From positions 3,534,001 through 3,598,000 of the forward strand of contig OY760934.1 of NCBI GenBank assembly GCA_963664245.1: DNA of 64,000 nt, read 5' to 3'. The notes beneath the pieces are model-generated. The model searched no databases and was not told the DNA's origin. It was given only the letters and a program-made list of their open reading frames with translations. Below are positions 25,537 through 34,248 of the stretch, in pieces (positions within the stretch are counted from its first letter, which is position 1; every line of letters starts with the position of its first letter). The position numbers and the translations under genes are program-made. This DNA is from GCA-2711565 sp963664245. Its GTDB lineage: Bacteria; Bacteroidota; Bacteroidia; Bacteroidales; GCA-2711565.

Positions 25537-26568
25537 TTACTTTTTCTTGTTCATGTGTTCGCAAACCGTTTTAATCATGATTTTTTTGAGCTTTTGAGCT
25601 TGTTCTTCGGCTTTCATTTCCATCTCGCCTTGGAAAATACCGACCATTTCATTTCGGTGGTCGTTGGCAGCTAGCCACATGAAATGGTTAAAAATCATGC
25701 GGTTGGTGATGACTGTTCCGGGCGAATATTTTTTTTGCAGTTCACTTATGATTCGTGAGAATGAATTGACTCCTCTAACCGTTGATTGACTGATATACAT
25801 GTCAAAACCGTAAATTTTTCCCCATTCATTGAACATGAATTCCTCACGCTGGCTCATTTTTTTGCGGAGTTCGGGGTTCTTATGAACATAACCCGAAAAA
25901 AGGTAAGCGTTGAATTCTCGGTCGCCTTTTCGGATTTCTTTGGCCATTAGTTCATCTACTTTTTGGTAAATGGGCATTAAGTAAAGATCCTGTTCCCAGT
26001 TTTCGATGATTAATTGGCCGGTTAATATCGACGCATCAATTAAGCCTTTATAAGCTGCAATTGCAGGAAACATATAACCCAAGGCCCAATCGCTGGTTTT
26101 TTCGGCAGCTTGTTTGTATTGTTCGTTTAATACAAGATCGATAATGAAGTAGGCGTTCATGTAATTTCCCGGGTTAAATACGGTTCGGATACTGTTATCG
26201 CTATTAATGGTTCTGTAAAAAACATCCGGGACTTCTACGATGTTCATCTCGCTCAAAGCCAGGTTTAGCACGTTCATGCCGATATCCGTCCAGATTTTTT
26301 CTTCGGTGGCCGGAAGGGCATCCGGAGTCCACGAACTGCAGATGCAGGTGGTGTCGTTTGTTTCTTTTATGGTGTTTGATTCGCTGGCTCCTTTCGGGTA
26401 AATCATCACGCCTTTGCCGTGGCGTTTGCCATCTTTCCAGTGACCGGTATATACGGCTCCGTTAGAATATTGATATTGGCCCTCGCCGTTTTCGGTATCG
26501 CCCGATTTTACCTGGCAGAACCCATTGATCGAAATAAAAAAAGCAAGTATGATTGATATTTTTTTCAT
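25537..26568 (-). CDS. exported protein with MORN motif and novel domain
   Basis: This 343-residue protein has a signal peptide (about 1-18, ending NGFCQ). Next come about one and a half MORN repeats (GEGQYQYSNGAVYTGHWKDGKRHGKG), then a region of about 280 residues with no family I know, rich in aromatic residues and predicted helix, ending in a Lys-rich tail (MNKKK). The start was set at MKKISIILAFF. The first gap to the 17-repeat MORN gene is 8 bp, so the genes are surely co-transcribed and probably translationally linked. The function is unknown. Confidence 0.75.
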   Translation of the reverse strand: MKKISIILAFFISINGFCQVKSGDTENGEGQYQYSNGAVYTGHWKDGKRHGKGVMIYPKGASESNTIKETNDTTCICSSWTPDALPATEEKIWTDIGMNVLNLALSEMNIVEVPDVFYRTINSDNSIRTVFNPGNYMNAYFIIDLVLNEQYKQAAEKTSDWALGYMFPAIAAYKGLIDASILTGQLIIENWEQDLYLMPIYQKVDELMAKEIRKGDREFNAYLFSGYVHKNPELRKKMSQREEFMFNEWGKIYGFDMYISQSTVRGVNSFSRIISELQKKYSPGTVITNRMIFNHFMWLAANDHRNEMVGIFQGEMEMKAEEQAQKLKKIMIKTVCEHMNKKK

Positions 26569-26576
26569 CGGATATA

Positions 26577-28442
26577 TTATTTGTCGTATTTCCATTGTTT
26601 CCCGTTTTCTTTCAGGGTTCCGGAAATAACTTCTTCGTTTTTATTAAAATGAACATAATATCTGAACAGTCTTTTCTGTCCGTCGGCGCAAAGCAGTTCA
26701 TAAGGTTTATTTAAAGGTAGTTGCTTTAAGTTCCCGTTTTGGTGGAACTCAACCGAGTATCCTATTTCATTTATGGCTACACTAAATTGAGTGTCATGGA
26801 TATTTATGTTTAATGTTTGGTTGTATAGTCTGATCTTTTCTATATCTCCGTTTAAAAAACACAAAATGGTTGATTTTGGAGTTAAGGTAAAATTACGTTG
26901 CCCAATTCTTACAGCATGTTCCTTTTTTACCGTTGCTCCATGAATTGTGTTTGGATTGTGTGTGGTGTAATAAGAGTATAGTTCGTCCCATTTTTTATGG
27001 TTCGGGTTTGAATCGGAATTTGCCTGTTTTGTTTCGTAAGAATATTGCCTGGTTTTTTGTGCCGCGTTATAAGTTTGGGTTCTTGAATTGTTTGCGGAAT
27101 AGCTGGATGTATTGTTTCCGCTCCATTTATTGCTTTTTGAAGAGTTCATAGCAGCCATGGCTCTTCTCATGCTATTAATGGCGTCGCTTTGGGCTTTTTG
27201 AGCTGCCTTTAGCTGGGCGGTTGTACGTTTAAGTTTTGTGCCAACCCACTGTCCGCTTTCAACGCTTCCATCGGCATGGGTCAGGGTTCCTAAACCATAC
27301 TTTCTTCCGTTCCAGAATTGTCCCGAAAATTTATCGCCATTGGCATAATAAATAACCCCGTATTTATTGTACTTGCCTTTGTTCCATTTTCCCTGATAAG
27401 TGTCGCCGTTAGCGTAAAAATAATTGCCTTCGCCATCGAACAGATCGTCGGCAAATTCGCCATCGTATTGTTCTCCATTGGTGAACCAGATGCTTCCTTT
27501 GCCGTGTTTTTTTCCTTTCTCAAATTGCCCGTGGTAAATGGTTCCATCGGCATAGTCGCATTTCCCGAAACCGTGTTTTTTGCCCTTCAAAAACTCACCT
27601 ACATAAATTTCATCATTGCCTTGTTCCAATTCTGCCAGACCGGAAAATTCATCATTTTCCCAGCTCCCGTCATAGATGTCATTATTGGCAAATTTCATGA
27701 TTCCCAGCCCATGTTTCTTGTCGTTTTTCCAGTCGCCTTCGTACACGTCTAGGTTCGAATAAGTACACGTCCCTTTTCCTTCTCTTTTGTTTTCTATCCA
27801 GTTACCGGTGTAGGTGTCTTTATTCGAATATTTCATTTCTCCGTAGCCGTGCATTTTGTTGTTTACCCAGTTACCGGTGTAAATGTTATTGTTTTTGTCG
27901 GTGAAGGTTCCATACCCATTGTATTTATCATTTTTCCAGTTGCCATCATAGGTTTCGCCATTCTTGTAGGTGTATTTCCCGTCTCCGTTTCGTTTCCCAA
28001 ATTCGAACCAACCGGTATAGCTTTCTCCGTTCTTATATAAAACGCTTCCGTTTCCGTGATACAAGTCGTTCAAAAAATCGCCTTCGTATTCTTCTCCGTT
28101 GGAAAGTTTTAACTTGCCGTTTTTACCGCTTTTTTGGCCGTTTACCCAAGGCCCCTCGTAGGTTTCTTTTTTGGAGGTTAGTTTTCCTTCACCGTGATAA
28201 ACACCCATGTACCAGTGCCCATCATAAACGTCGCCGTTTCCGTAGGTCATTACTCCATAGCCGTGGCGGTAATTGTCTTTCCACTCTCCGTCGTAAGACG
28301 ATTTGTCGTGGTATTTACAAATTCCTTTCCCGTTTTTCATGTCGTTGAACCATTGGCCGTCGTATTCAGCTTCTTCCTGACAAAAAACTATAAAAGATAC
28401 GAATAGAAAAATGGTGCTGATAATGTATTTTATACGATCCAT
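26577..28442 (-). CDS. exported protein with 17 MORN repeats
   Basis: This 621-residue protein has a signal peptide (1-21, ending IVFCQ) and seventeen 23-residue MORN repeats (about residues 25-410). Each repeat is built on Y-x-G-x-W/F, for example EYDGQW, SYDGEW, VYDGHW, TYTGNW and KFSGQF, followed by a G-x-G turn. Then come an Ala/Gln-rich helix, a Ser/Asn-rich linker (about 430-480) and a folded C-terminal domain of about 140 residues that I do not recognise. MORN arrays form elongated beta-sheets that bind lipid or protein in eukaryotes; here the protein is exported. It sits between the WG and small MORN genes with gaps of 9 and 8 bp. Confidence 0.85.
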   Translation of the reverse strand: MDRIKYIISTIFLFVSFIVFCQEEAEYDGQWFNDMKNGKGICKYHDKSSYDGEWKDNYRHGYGVMTYGNGDVYDGHWYMGVYHGEGKLTSKKETYEGPWVNGQKSGKNGKLKLSNGEEYEGDFLNDLYHGNGSVLYKNGESYTGWFEFGKRNGDGKYTYKNGETYDGNWKNDKYNGYGTFTDKNNNIYTGNWVNNKMHGYGEMKYSNKDTYTGNWIENKREGKGTCTYSNLDVYEGDWKNDKKHGLGIMKFANNDIYDGSWENDEFSGLAELEQGNDEIYVGEFLKGKKHGFGKCDYADGTIYHGQFEKGKKHGKGSIWFTNGEQYDGEFADDLFDGEGNYFYANGDTYQGKWNKGKYNKYGVIYYANGDKFSGQFWNGRKYGLGTLTHADGSVESGQWVGTKLKRTTAQLKAAQKAQSDAINSMRRAMAAMNSSKSNKWSGNNTSSYSANNSRTQTYNAAQKTRQYSYETKQANSDSNPNHKKWDELYSYYTTHNPNTIHGATVKKEHAVRIGQRNFTLTPKSTILCFLNGDIEKIRLYNQTLNINIHDTQFSVAINEIGYSVEFHQNGNLKQLPLNKPYELLCADGQKRLFRYYVHFNKNEEVISGTLKENGKQWKYDK

Positions 28443-28451
28443 AATTTTATA

Positions 28452-29555
28452 TTAATGGGTGTAATTCCAGATTAATGTTCCTTTTTTATTGATGTAGCCC
28501 ATGCTTACGCCTTTAATATTTTCTTCAAAATCGATGGCATCGCCGCCACGGTAAACCCGTGCCAGGCCGTTTTCAAAATCTTCCACATAATCGTACTCGG
28601 CAGTGATTTTAAAAACTCCTTTTTTGTCGATAAAACCCCATTTGTCGCCGTATTTTACGCGGGCAAGCCCGTCTTTAAAATCGCTACATTCTTTGTATTG
28701 GTAACGGATAGCAAGTTCTCCTTCTTTATCTTTATATCCGAACAAACCGCTAATATGGTCAATAACCATAACCATTCCGTCTGAAAATCCATAGATAGGA
28801 GGGGTGAAGCTTGAAGGCAGCTTGTTTACATCTTCGTAAATTTGATGGGTGAAAATAATTTCATTTTCTTTATTGATATACTGGATGTGATTACTGAATT
28901 TCCATACGGCTGCCAAGTCATCGCCATAACCTTTTACATAGGTGTAGATGTTTAAACAGTTAAAGCGGCCGTCTTTTTTGATGAACCCCCATTTCCCATC
29001 AAATCTTACAGCGCACATTTCGTTTTGAAAGTTCCCACAGGTTTCGTATTGTGGCTGAATAACAATTTCGCCTTCTTTGTTAATGAATCCGTAACGCTTG
29101 TTCGTTTTGTCGCGAAAGGCTGCTAAATCTCCGGAGAAAGGCCTGACCATGTCAAATTTTGGAGGCAGGTATTCTCCCTTCTTCAGGTTGTAAAAACTTT
29201 CGCCATGTATGCATCGGTAACCCAACATCCCGTTTGTAACTTTTTCCCCAACAAAATAACCTTCTTCAGGAATAAATACTTTTTCGCCATTGGTATCAAT
29301 GACCGCAATTTCACCATCATCTCTAACCAAAGCATACCCGTCTGAGAAAGGATAGCCCATTTCGTAGGTGGCTTCAATTTCAAGTTCTCCTTTGTTGTTG
29401 ATATAGCCCCACTTTCCGTCAACCTGAACAGGAAAAAGATGCTTGTTGAATAATTGGCTGTAGGCCGGGAGTGCCAGAATACTTAAGAGAAAGAATAAAA
29501 AGATGCTTACAAATAGTGTCTTTGATAAATGAAACTCAACTTGCTTCGATTTCAT
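28452..29555 (-). CDS. exported WG-repeat protein
   Basis: This 367-residue protein has an N-terminal signal/anchor (hydrophobic residues 13-33, ending AYSQ) and seven or eight WG-type repeats. Several show the K-W/Y-G-F/Y-I-[DN]-K-x-G core (KWGYINNKG, RYGFINKEG, KWGFIKKDG, LFGYKDKEG, KWGFIDKKG, SMGYINKKG) followed by the I-x-x-x-Y-x-x-x-x-x-F turn. WG repeats are usual in Bacteroidota secreted proteins and have no agreed function. It is first in the cluster with the MORN and M14 genes and 127 bp downstream of recR on the same strand. Confidence 0.85.
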   Translation of the reverse strand: MKSKQVEFHLSKTLFVSIFLFFLLSILALPAYSQLFNKHLFPVQVDGKWGYINNKGELEIEATYEMGYPFSDGYALVRDDGEIAVIDTNGEKVFIPEEGYFVGEKVTNGMLGYRCIHGESFYNLKKGEYLPPKFDMVRPFSGDLAAFRDKTNKRYGFINKEGEIVIQPQYETCGNFQNEMCAVRFDGKWGFIKKDGRFNCLNIYTYVKGYGDDLAAVWKFSNHIQYINKENEIIFTHQIYEDVNKLPSSFTPPIYGFSDGMVMVIDHISGLFGYKDKEGELAIRYQYKECSDFKDGLARVKYGDKWGFIDKKGVFKITAEYDYVEDFENGLARVYRGGDAIDFEENIKGVSMGYINKKGTLIWNYTH

Positions 29556-29682
29556 TACAGTAAATTTAAGTTGTAATATAAATTTAATTGTAAATTATTG
29601 ATGCAATGTAAGAAAAGTTGAAGTATATATTGAATTTGAGCCGATTATTTTATTTACATTTTACAAAAATTATCAACAATGG

Positions 29683-30297
29683 TTAGCTTATACTTTGGTA
29701 AGGGGTTCGGTTGATGATGCTGCGCCCCAGGGTAACTTCGTCGGCATATTCCAGTTCATCGCCAATAGAAATTCCGCGGGCAATGGTGGTTATCTCGATG
29801 TTAAAATCTTTGAGCTGTTTGTAAATGTAAAAGTTTGTGGTGTCGCCTTCAATGGTGGTTGAAAGAGCCATCACCACTTCTTTGATGTTTCCGTTGCGAA
29901 CGCGTTCAACCAAAGACGAAATGTTTAAATCGTGCGGACCAATGCCATCCATCGGAGAAATAATTCCGCCGAGTACATGGTATAATCCCAAATATTGCGA
30001 AGTGTTTTCGATGGCCATTACGTCGCGGATGTCTTCAACAACACAAATTGTATTTTGATCGCGTTTGGGGCTTGCACAAATTTCGCAGGTTTCCGAATCT
30101 GAAATATTGTGGCAGCGGTTGCAGTAAATAATTTCGTTCCGCATTTTAATAATGCTGTTCCCGAATCTTTCAACCTGGGCATTGTCCTGTTTCAATAAAT
30201 GCAGTGCCAGGCGCAAGGCACTTTTCCGTCCGATCCCCGGCAAACGGCTGAGTTCGTTTACCGCATCTTCCAATAATTTTGATGAATAAGTGTTCAC
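29683..30297 (-). CDS. recR: recombination mediator RecR
   Basis: RecR (204 residues) works with RecO and RecF to load RecA. It has the HhH-like N-terminus (LSRLPGIGRKSALRLALHL), a zinc finger with C59, C62, C71 and C74 (CNRCHN... CEIC), and a Toprim domain starting ICVVEDIRDVMAIE. The ending IARGISIGDELEYADEVTLGRSI is a typical RecR end. It is divergent from the YwqK-type gene. The following WG gene is on the same strand after 127 bp and is probably unrelated in function. Confidence 0.95.
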   Translation of the reverse strand: MNTYSSKLLEDAVNELSRLPGIGRKSALRLALHLLKQDNAQVERFGNSIIKMRNEIIYCNRCHNISDSETCEICASPKRDQNTICVVEDIRDVMAIENTSQYLGLYHVLGGIISPMDGIGPHDLNISSLVERVRNGNIKEVVMALSTTIEGDTTNFYIYKQLKDFNIEITTIARGISIGDELEYADEVTLGRSIINRTPYQSIS

Positions 30298-30377
30298 AAA
30301 TAAGTTGTTTTTTACACTGCTAAATTAAGCTTTTCCTAATAAAACCTTTAATTTTACGTTAGATAAAAAATGAACCT

Positions 30378-31079
30378 ATGAACCGATTTTTTTTAAGCTT
30401 ATTTGCATTTCTTCTTGTTTTTCAGAGCGTAAATGCCCAGCAGACGCAATGGAACCAAACCGATGAACAGGGGCGAAAACAGGGCTATTGGAAGAAATTC
30501 GATCAAATGGGTTATGTTAGCTACGAAGGGAATTTTGTAGACGGTATCCCGGTAGGGGAGTTTAAATATTACTATCCGAATGGAAAAATCAAAGCTGTTT
30601 CAATGATGTCTGAAAACGGCAAGTTGTCCCGAGCAAAGATGTATCACCGTAACGGGCGTTTAATGGCCGAAGGGAAATTTGTTGAACAGAAAAAAGACAG
30701 CATTTGGAATTATTACAGCGAGTATGATGGAATTTTGCTTTCGACGGAGATTTATAAATATCAGCTTAAATCGGGCGTGTGGAAAAATTTTTACCCGGAT
30801 GGAAAAACGGCCGAAGCTTTTACCTATGAAAATGATCAGCGGAATGGTTCATGGACACAATATTATACCGATGGGATAATAAAACTGGAAGGAAATTTTG
30901 TGAACAATAAAAAAGAAGGTGCTTTTAAAATGTTTCATCCCAACGGGCAGCTCCAGGTTTCGGGTCAATATAAAAACGATTTAAAAGATGGCCTGTGGAC
31001 CGAGTTTGATGAAAATGGTAAAAAAATAAAAAAGAGCCAGTATCGTTTGGGACGGCTTATCTCGGAGTTTGATTTGTAA
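30378..31079 (+). CDS. exported YwqK-type MORN-variant repeat protein
   Basis: This 233-residue protein has a signal peptide (1-20, VNA-Q) followed by about eight variant MORN repeats of the kind annotated as YwqK-family (MORN_2), for example GYWKKFDQMGYVSYEGNFVDG and GLWTEFDENGKKIKKSQYRLG. The name antitoxin sometimes attached to this family is weakly supported, and here the protein is exported. The function is unknown. It is divergent from recR and only 4 bp from the convergent HAD gene. It is one of several secreted repeat proteins within 6 kb. Confidence 0.82.
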   Translation: MNRFFLSLFAFLLVFQSVNAQQTQWNQTDEQGRKQGYWKKFDQMGYVSYEGNFVDGIPVGEFKYYYPNGKIKAVSMMSENGKLSRAKMYHRNGRLMAEGKFVEQKKDSIWNYYSEYDGILLSTEIYKYQLKSGVWKNFYPDGKTAEAFTYENDQRNGSWTQYYTDGIIKLEGNFVNNKKEGAFKMFHPNGQLQVSGQYKNDLKDGLWTEFDENGKKIKKSQYRLGRLISEFDL

Positions 31080-31083
31080 TAAA

Positions 31084-31722
31084 TTAGAAATTATCCAATA
31101 GTTCTTCAATCGTATTTAAAACGGTTCGCCCTGTTGTTTGCAAACGGATTTTACTTTGATGCCCTTTGGCAATTAAAATGCAATAGCAGCCGATGCCTTG
31201 GGCTACTTCGTGGTCGTGAATGGTGTCGCCAATAAAACAACATTCGTCAGGCTTTAAACGGAATTCATGGATGATCTTTTTTGCATTTTCCATTTTTCCG
31301 TCGGCATAATGGTGGTTAAGGCCGGAAACTTTTTTAAAATAACGGTCGATTTTTTCTGCTTTGACCGATTCTTTCAGGCTGTCGTCTTTCATTGCAGAAA
31401 TAATGAATTGGTCAAAATTTTTAAGCCGAAAGTGTTCCAGAACATCAAGTGTGTGTTTGTGTAGCCCGTTTTTATTCACATTCGCGTTGTATGCCTCCAT
31501 GAACTCATCGGCAGGAATGCTGAAGTCTTCTTTGCTAAAATCGAATCCGGCTTCTTGGTAATATTCTTTTACCGGAAAAGTAAAAATATCTTTGTAGCGT
31601 TCTGAACTCAAAGCAGCAAGGTTTCTTTTTTTCAGCAATTGGTTGATAATGTTTATGCAATATTCAAGGTCGTCAAACAAGGTTCCGTTCCAGTCCCAAA
31701 GTATGGTGTTAATGTTGTTCAT
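31084..31722 (-). CDS. HAD-superfamily hydrolase
   Basis: This 212-residue HAD phosphatase of subclass IA has motif I DWNGT at 10-14 (nucleophile D10; the usual second Asp is Asn12, a variant known in some phosphoglycolate-phosphatase-like proteins), motif II IISAMK, and motif IV FIGDTIHDHEVA. The substrate is unknown. It is last in the probable operon dapF > GNAT > mltG > DUF2279 > this gene, 1 bp after the previous gene. Confidence 0.87.
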   Translation of the reverse strand: MNNINTILWDWNGTLFDDLEYCINIINQLLKKRNLAALSSERYKDIFTFPVKEYYQEAGFDFSKEDFSIPADEFMEAYNANVNKNGLHKHTLDVLEHFRLKNFDQFIISAMKDDSLKESVKAEKIDRYFKKVSGLNHHYADGKMENAKKIIHEFRLKPDECCFIGDTIHDHEVAQGIGCYCILIAKGHQSKIRLQTTGRTVLNTIEELLDNF

Positions 31723-31723
31723 A

Positions 31724-32638
31724 TTAAAAATAAAGTGGGTAAAATCTTACATTTCCGTTGCTGTCAAGTTCAATGGTTGGCATGGGGATTTTTATAAAAC
31801 TCAAGGCGTGATATAAAACATGCATAAATTTTGAGTTGGTGTGTATTTTGGTTAAATCAACATCCAGGGCCAGGTAATATTGGGTTTTTCTTGGGAATTG
31901 AGGAAGGACGGGACCGTCATAATTGTCGAGATTATCTCCGTAAACCATTCCGTCGGCTCCATAACCCAAAGCAATGTTGAGCCATTTCGGGAATTTTGAA
32001 TCTTTATTTAAAAAGGAGTAAATATTTACCGATGCCCAAATCGTTATCCCGTTATAATCGTCAAAAACGCTTTGGATGAGATTTTTGCCCAGCAAATCCG
32101 GGCGGTGATCGGCATACATGGTCGGGTGATAGGAATATTTTAATACAATGCGTTGTTCTTTCCAGAGTAATTGTTGTGAAATAAAGAGCCCGGTTCCGGC
32201 GGTGTTGGCAATCATATCTCCGGTTGAAAATCCCCATTCTGCCGAAAAACCATCAAGGATTTCAATGATCGACAGATAACTGAATCCGAGTAGCCCCCCA
32301 AACCATGTTGATTTTTTTTCGGATAATCCTGTCCACCGAAATGAAACATATCCCAGCCTTGCAATATTATAGGTGGAAAAAAAATGCCCCATTTTGTCCA
32401 TTCTTCGCCATTCTTGATTGTCGTTTATAAAATGGAACTTTGTTTGCGGATAATCGCTGTACCATAAATAATATAAGCCAGCCATGGATGCGACTGCCAA
32501 TGATGATTCTACGACTGCCAAAGTCGTGAATCTTTTTTTATTATAGGTGTCGGGGTAAATTGAGAATGGATCGGTTTGCGAATAGCATAAGTTTGCACTA
32601 AAGATAAAGAGCAAAATATATGTGAAGATCCGCGGCAT
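31724..32638 (-). CDS. DUF2279 family periplasmic/outer-membrane protein
   Basis: This 304-residue protein has a signal peptide (ending CYSQ). It shows the DUF2279 pattern DKMGHFFSTYNIARLGY, then GFSYLSIIEILDGFSAEWGFSTGDMIANTAGTGL. The family (related to YfiM) has no known activity; conserved His, Glu and Asp residues hint at a lipid-processing or structural role in the envelope. It is in an operon with mltG, 3 bp downstream of it. Confidence 0.8.
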   Translation of the reverse strand: MPRIFTYILLFIFSANLCYSQTDPFSIYPDTYNKKRFTTLAVVESSLAVASMAGLYYLWYSDYPQTKFHFINDNQEWRRMDKMGHFFSTYNIARLGYVSFRWTGLSEKKSTWFGGLLGFSYLSIIEILDGFSAEWGFSTGDMIANTAGTGLFISQQLLWKEQRIVLKYSYHPTMYADHRPDLLGKNLIQSVFDDYNGITIWASVNIYSFLNKDSKFPKWLNIALGYGADGMVYGDNLDNYDGPVLPQFPRKTQYYLALDVDLTKIHTNSKFMHVLYHALSFIKIPMPTIELDSNGNVRFYPLYF

Positions 32639-32641
32639 ATT

Positions 32642-33718
32642 TTATTTCCAGATTCTTAATTTGTTGAGTGCCCGCCGGTATTTTTCTGCGTTTTCAATAT
32701 GTTGCTCATAGGTTCGTGCAAAAACATGATAGCCTGATAAATCATGGTTCGCACAAAAATATAAATAGCGGTGTTTCTCGTAATTGAGTACGGCATCAAT
32801 GGATGAAATGGATGGGATGCAAATAGGCCCGGGCGGGATTCCTTTATTTTTATAAGTATTAAATGGCGAATCAATTTCTTTGTGTTCATTTAAAACTCGT
32901 TTTATCGAAAAATCGCCTATGGCGTAAACCAGTGTAGGATCGGCTTGTAGGTACCATTTCTTTTTGAGGCGGTTAATGTATACGCCGGCTATTCTCTTTT
33001 TTTCATCGTTTTTTTGGGTCTCTTTTTCAACAATTGAAGCCAGGGTGATAACCTCTGCAATACTCATGTTCAGACTGTCGGCCTTTGCTTTTCGCTCTTC
33101 GTTCCAAAATTTTTCGTATTCCTGTTTCATCCGTTTGATAAAATCGTCGGCGGTGGTTGTCCAGAAAATTTGGTAGGTGTTTGGGATGAAAATAGTGGTG
33201 GCTGTGTATTGGTTAAGCCCCATATCGGCTAAGTAAGCAGGGTCGCTTAACAGCTTAACAATCGAAGCCGAGTCGGCCTGGATTTGTTCTGAAACACGTT
33301 GTGCAAGGTTTTCTTTTGTTCGGATGTTATTAAAGATTAACCGGATGGGGGTTTGGTTCCCCGAACGAAGCAAATTAATTAATTCTTTGTTGCTCATGCC
33401 GTTCTTCAAAACGTAATGTCCCGGTTTTACAAATTTCGGGTATTCTTTCCGTTTGGCGAGCCACTCAAAGTTTTTACGATGAATAATCAGCCCTTGTTTG
33501 TACAAAATTGTTTTAACATCTTTAAAATCAGAACCGGTAGGAATGTAAATAGAAGCTTGTTCTTTGTCTCCGGTCCAAACATTAGCTTTGTAAATCACCT
33601 GGTAAGCCATGTAGCCCCCTATAATAAGAGGAATAAGTAATATTATCAGGTAAACGGTGAAACGCTTCCGTTTGCTTTTTTTTCGTCGGCTACTGTATTT
33701 TGAGTGATAATAAGTCAT
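32642..33718 (-). CDS. mltG: endolytic transglycosylase MltG
   Basis: MltG (358 residues) cuts nascent peptidoglycan strands in the periplasm. It has a Lys/Arg-rich cytosolic start, one TM helix (about 23-43), and the YceG domain with FIPNTYQIFW, the catalytic Glu region ASIVEKET, LQADPTLVYAIG, and the closing YKNKGIPPGPICIPS. The size is normal. It is 8 bp downstream of the GNAT gene in the dapF operon, linking wall precursor synthesis (diaminopimelate) with wall trimming. Confidence 0.94.
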   Translation of the reverse strand: MTYYHSKYSSRRKKSKRKRFTVYLIILLIPLIIGGYMAYQVIYKANVWTGDKEQASIYIPTGSDFKDVKTILYKQGLIIHRKNFEWLAKRKEYPKFVKPGHYVLKNGMSNKELINLLRSGNQTPIRLIFNNIRTKENLAQRVSEQIQADSASIVKLLSDPAYLADMGLNQYTATTIFIPNTYQIFWTTTADDFIKRMKQEYEKFWNEERKAKADSLNMSIAEVITLASIVEKETQKNDEKKRIAGVYINRLKKKWYLQADPTLVYAIGDFSIKRVLNEHKEIDSPFNTYKNKGIPPGPICIPSISSIDAVLNYEKHRYLYFCANHDLSGYHVFARTYEQHIENAEKYRRALNKLRIWK

Positions 33719-33726
33719 TTTAGCAA

Positions 33727-34248
33727 TTAATCTTTAAAAACATGTTGTAAACTATATTCATTAATCCATTTTCCGTTGCGAAGGTTCCATTCTTTTTTTA
33801 GACCTATAATTTCGAACCCACATTTTTTAAAAAGTTTTAAGCTGATTTTGTTGCTTTCTTCAATGTTACAATAAAGTTGGTGGAGGTTTAAATTTTTATT
33901 GGCGTATTTTTTTAACAATTCGATGGCTTCGGTGGCGTAACCTTTGTTCCGGCTTTCGTCGTTGATTAAGATTCCCAACCCGGCACGTCGGTGCATGGGC
34001 TCGAAATCAAACAGGTCGATACAACCAATGGTTAATGCGATTTCTTTTAAGTCGATCATTAAACGCAATTGCTTAATGGCATAAATATCTTTGGTGGCGT
34101 TCATGACATATTGTTCGAGATCGAAGCGTGAATAAGGAACCTGGGTGTTGCTCAGGTGCCAGATATTTGGGTCGTTTTCCCAGCTCATGATCTGATCGAC
34201 GTCAATGGGTTCAACCGCTCTGAATTTTATATTTTTTGAACTAATCAT
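33727..34248 (-). CDS. GNAT-family N-acetyltransferase
   Basis: This 173-residue RimJ/RimL-type acetyltransferase has FRAVEPIDVDQIMSWENDP at the start, the acetyl-CoA-binding RRAGLGILINDESRNKGYATEAIELL (motif A, split about residues 85-110) and LFKKCGFEIIGLKKEW near the end. The acceptor is unknown. The start codon directly abuts the dapF stop, so the two are translationally linked. It is unclear whether it modifies a ribosomal protein, a small molecule or a cell-wall component. Confidence 0.87.
   Translation of the reverse strand: MISSKNIKFRAVEPIDVDQIMSWENDPNIWHLSNTQVPYSRFDLEQYVMNATKDIYAIKQLRLMIDLKEIALTIGCIDLFDFEPMHRRAGLGILINDESRNKGYATEAIELLKKYANKNLNLHQLYCNIEESNKISLKLFKKCGFEIIGLKKEWNLRNGKWINEYSLQHVFKD

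Noticed and set aside
27318..28406. Several hydrophobic plus-strand frames opposite the 17-MORN gene
   Set aside because: The periodic Val/Phe/Ile pattern is what the reverse complement of the repeated Gly-Asn-Trp MORN codons gives; no start signals support them.
26577..28442. CRISPR array or DNA tandem repeat in the MORN gene
   Set aside because: The periodicity of about 69 bp is that of the 23-residue protein repeat; repeats are diverged at DNA level and there are no spacers.
25537..31079. Anti-phage or toxin-antitoxin system based on the YwqK name
   Set aside because: All the repeat proteins have signal peptides and no toxin, nuclease or NTPase is present; the antitoxin label of the family is poorly founded.
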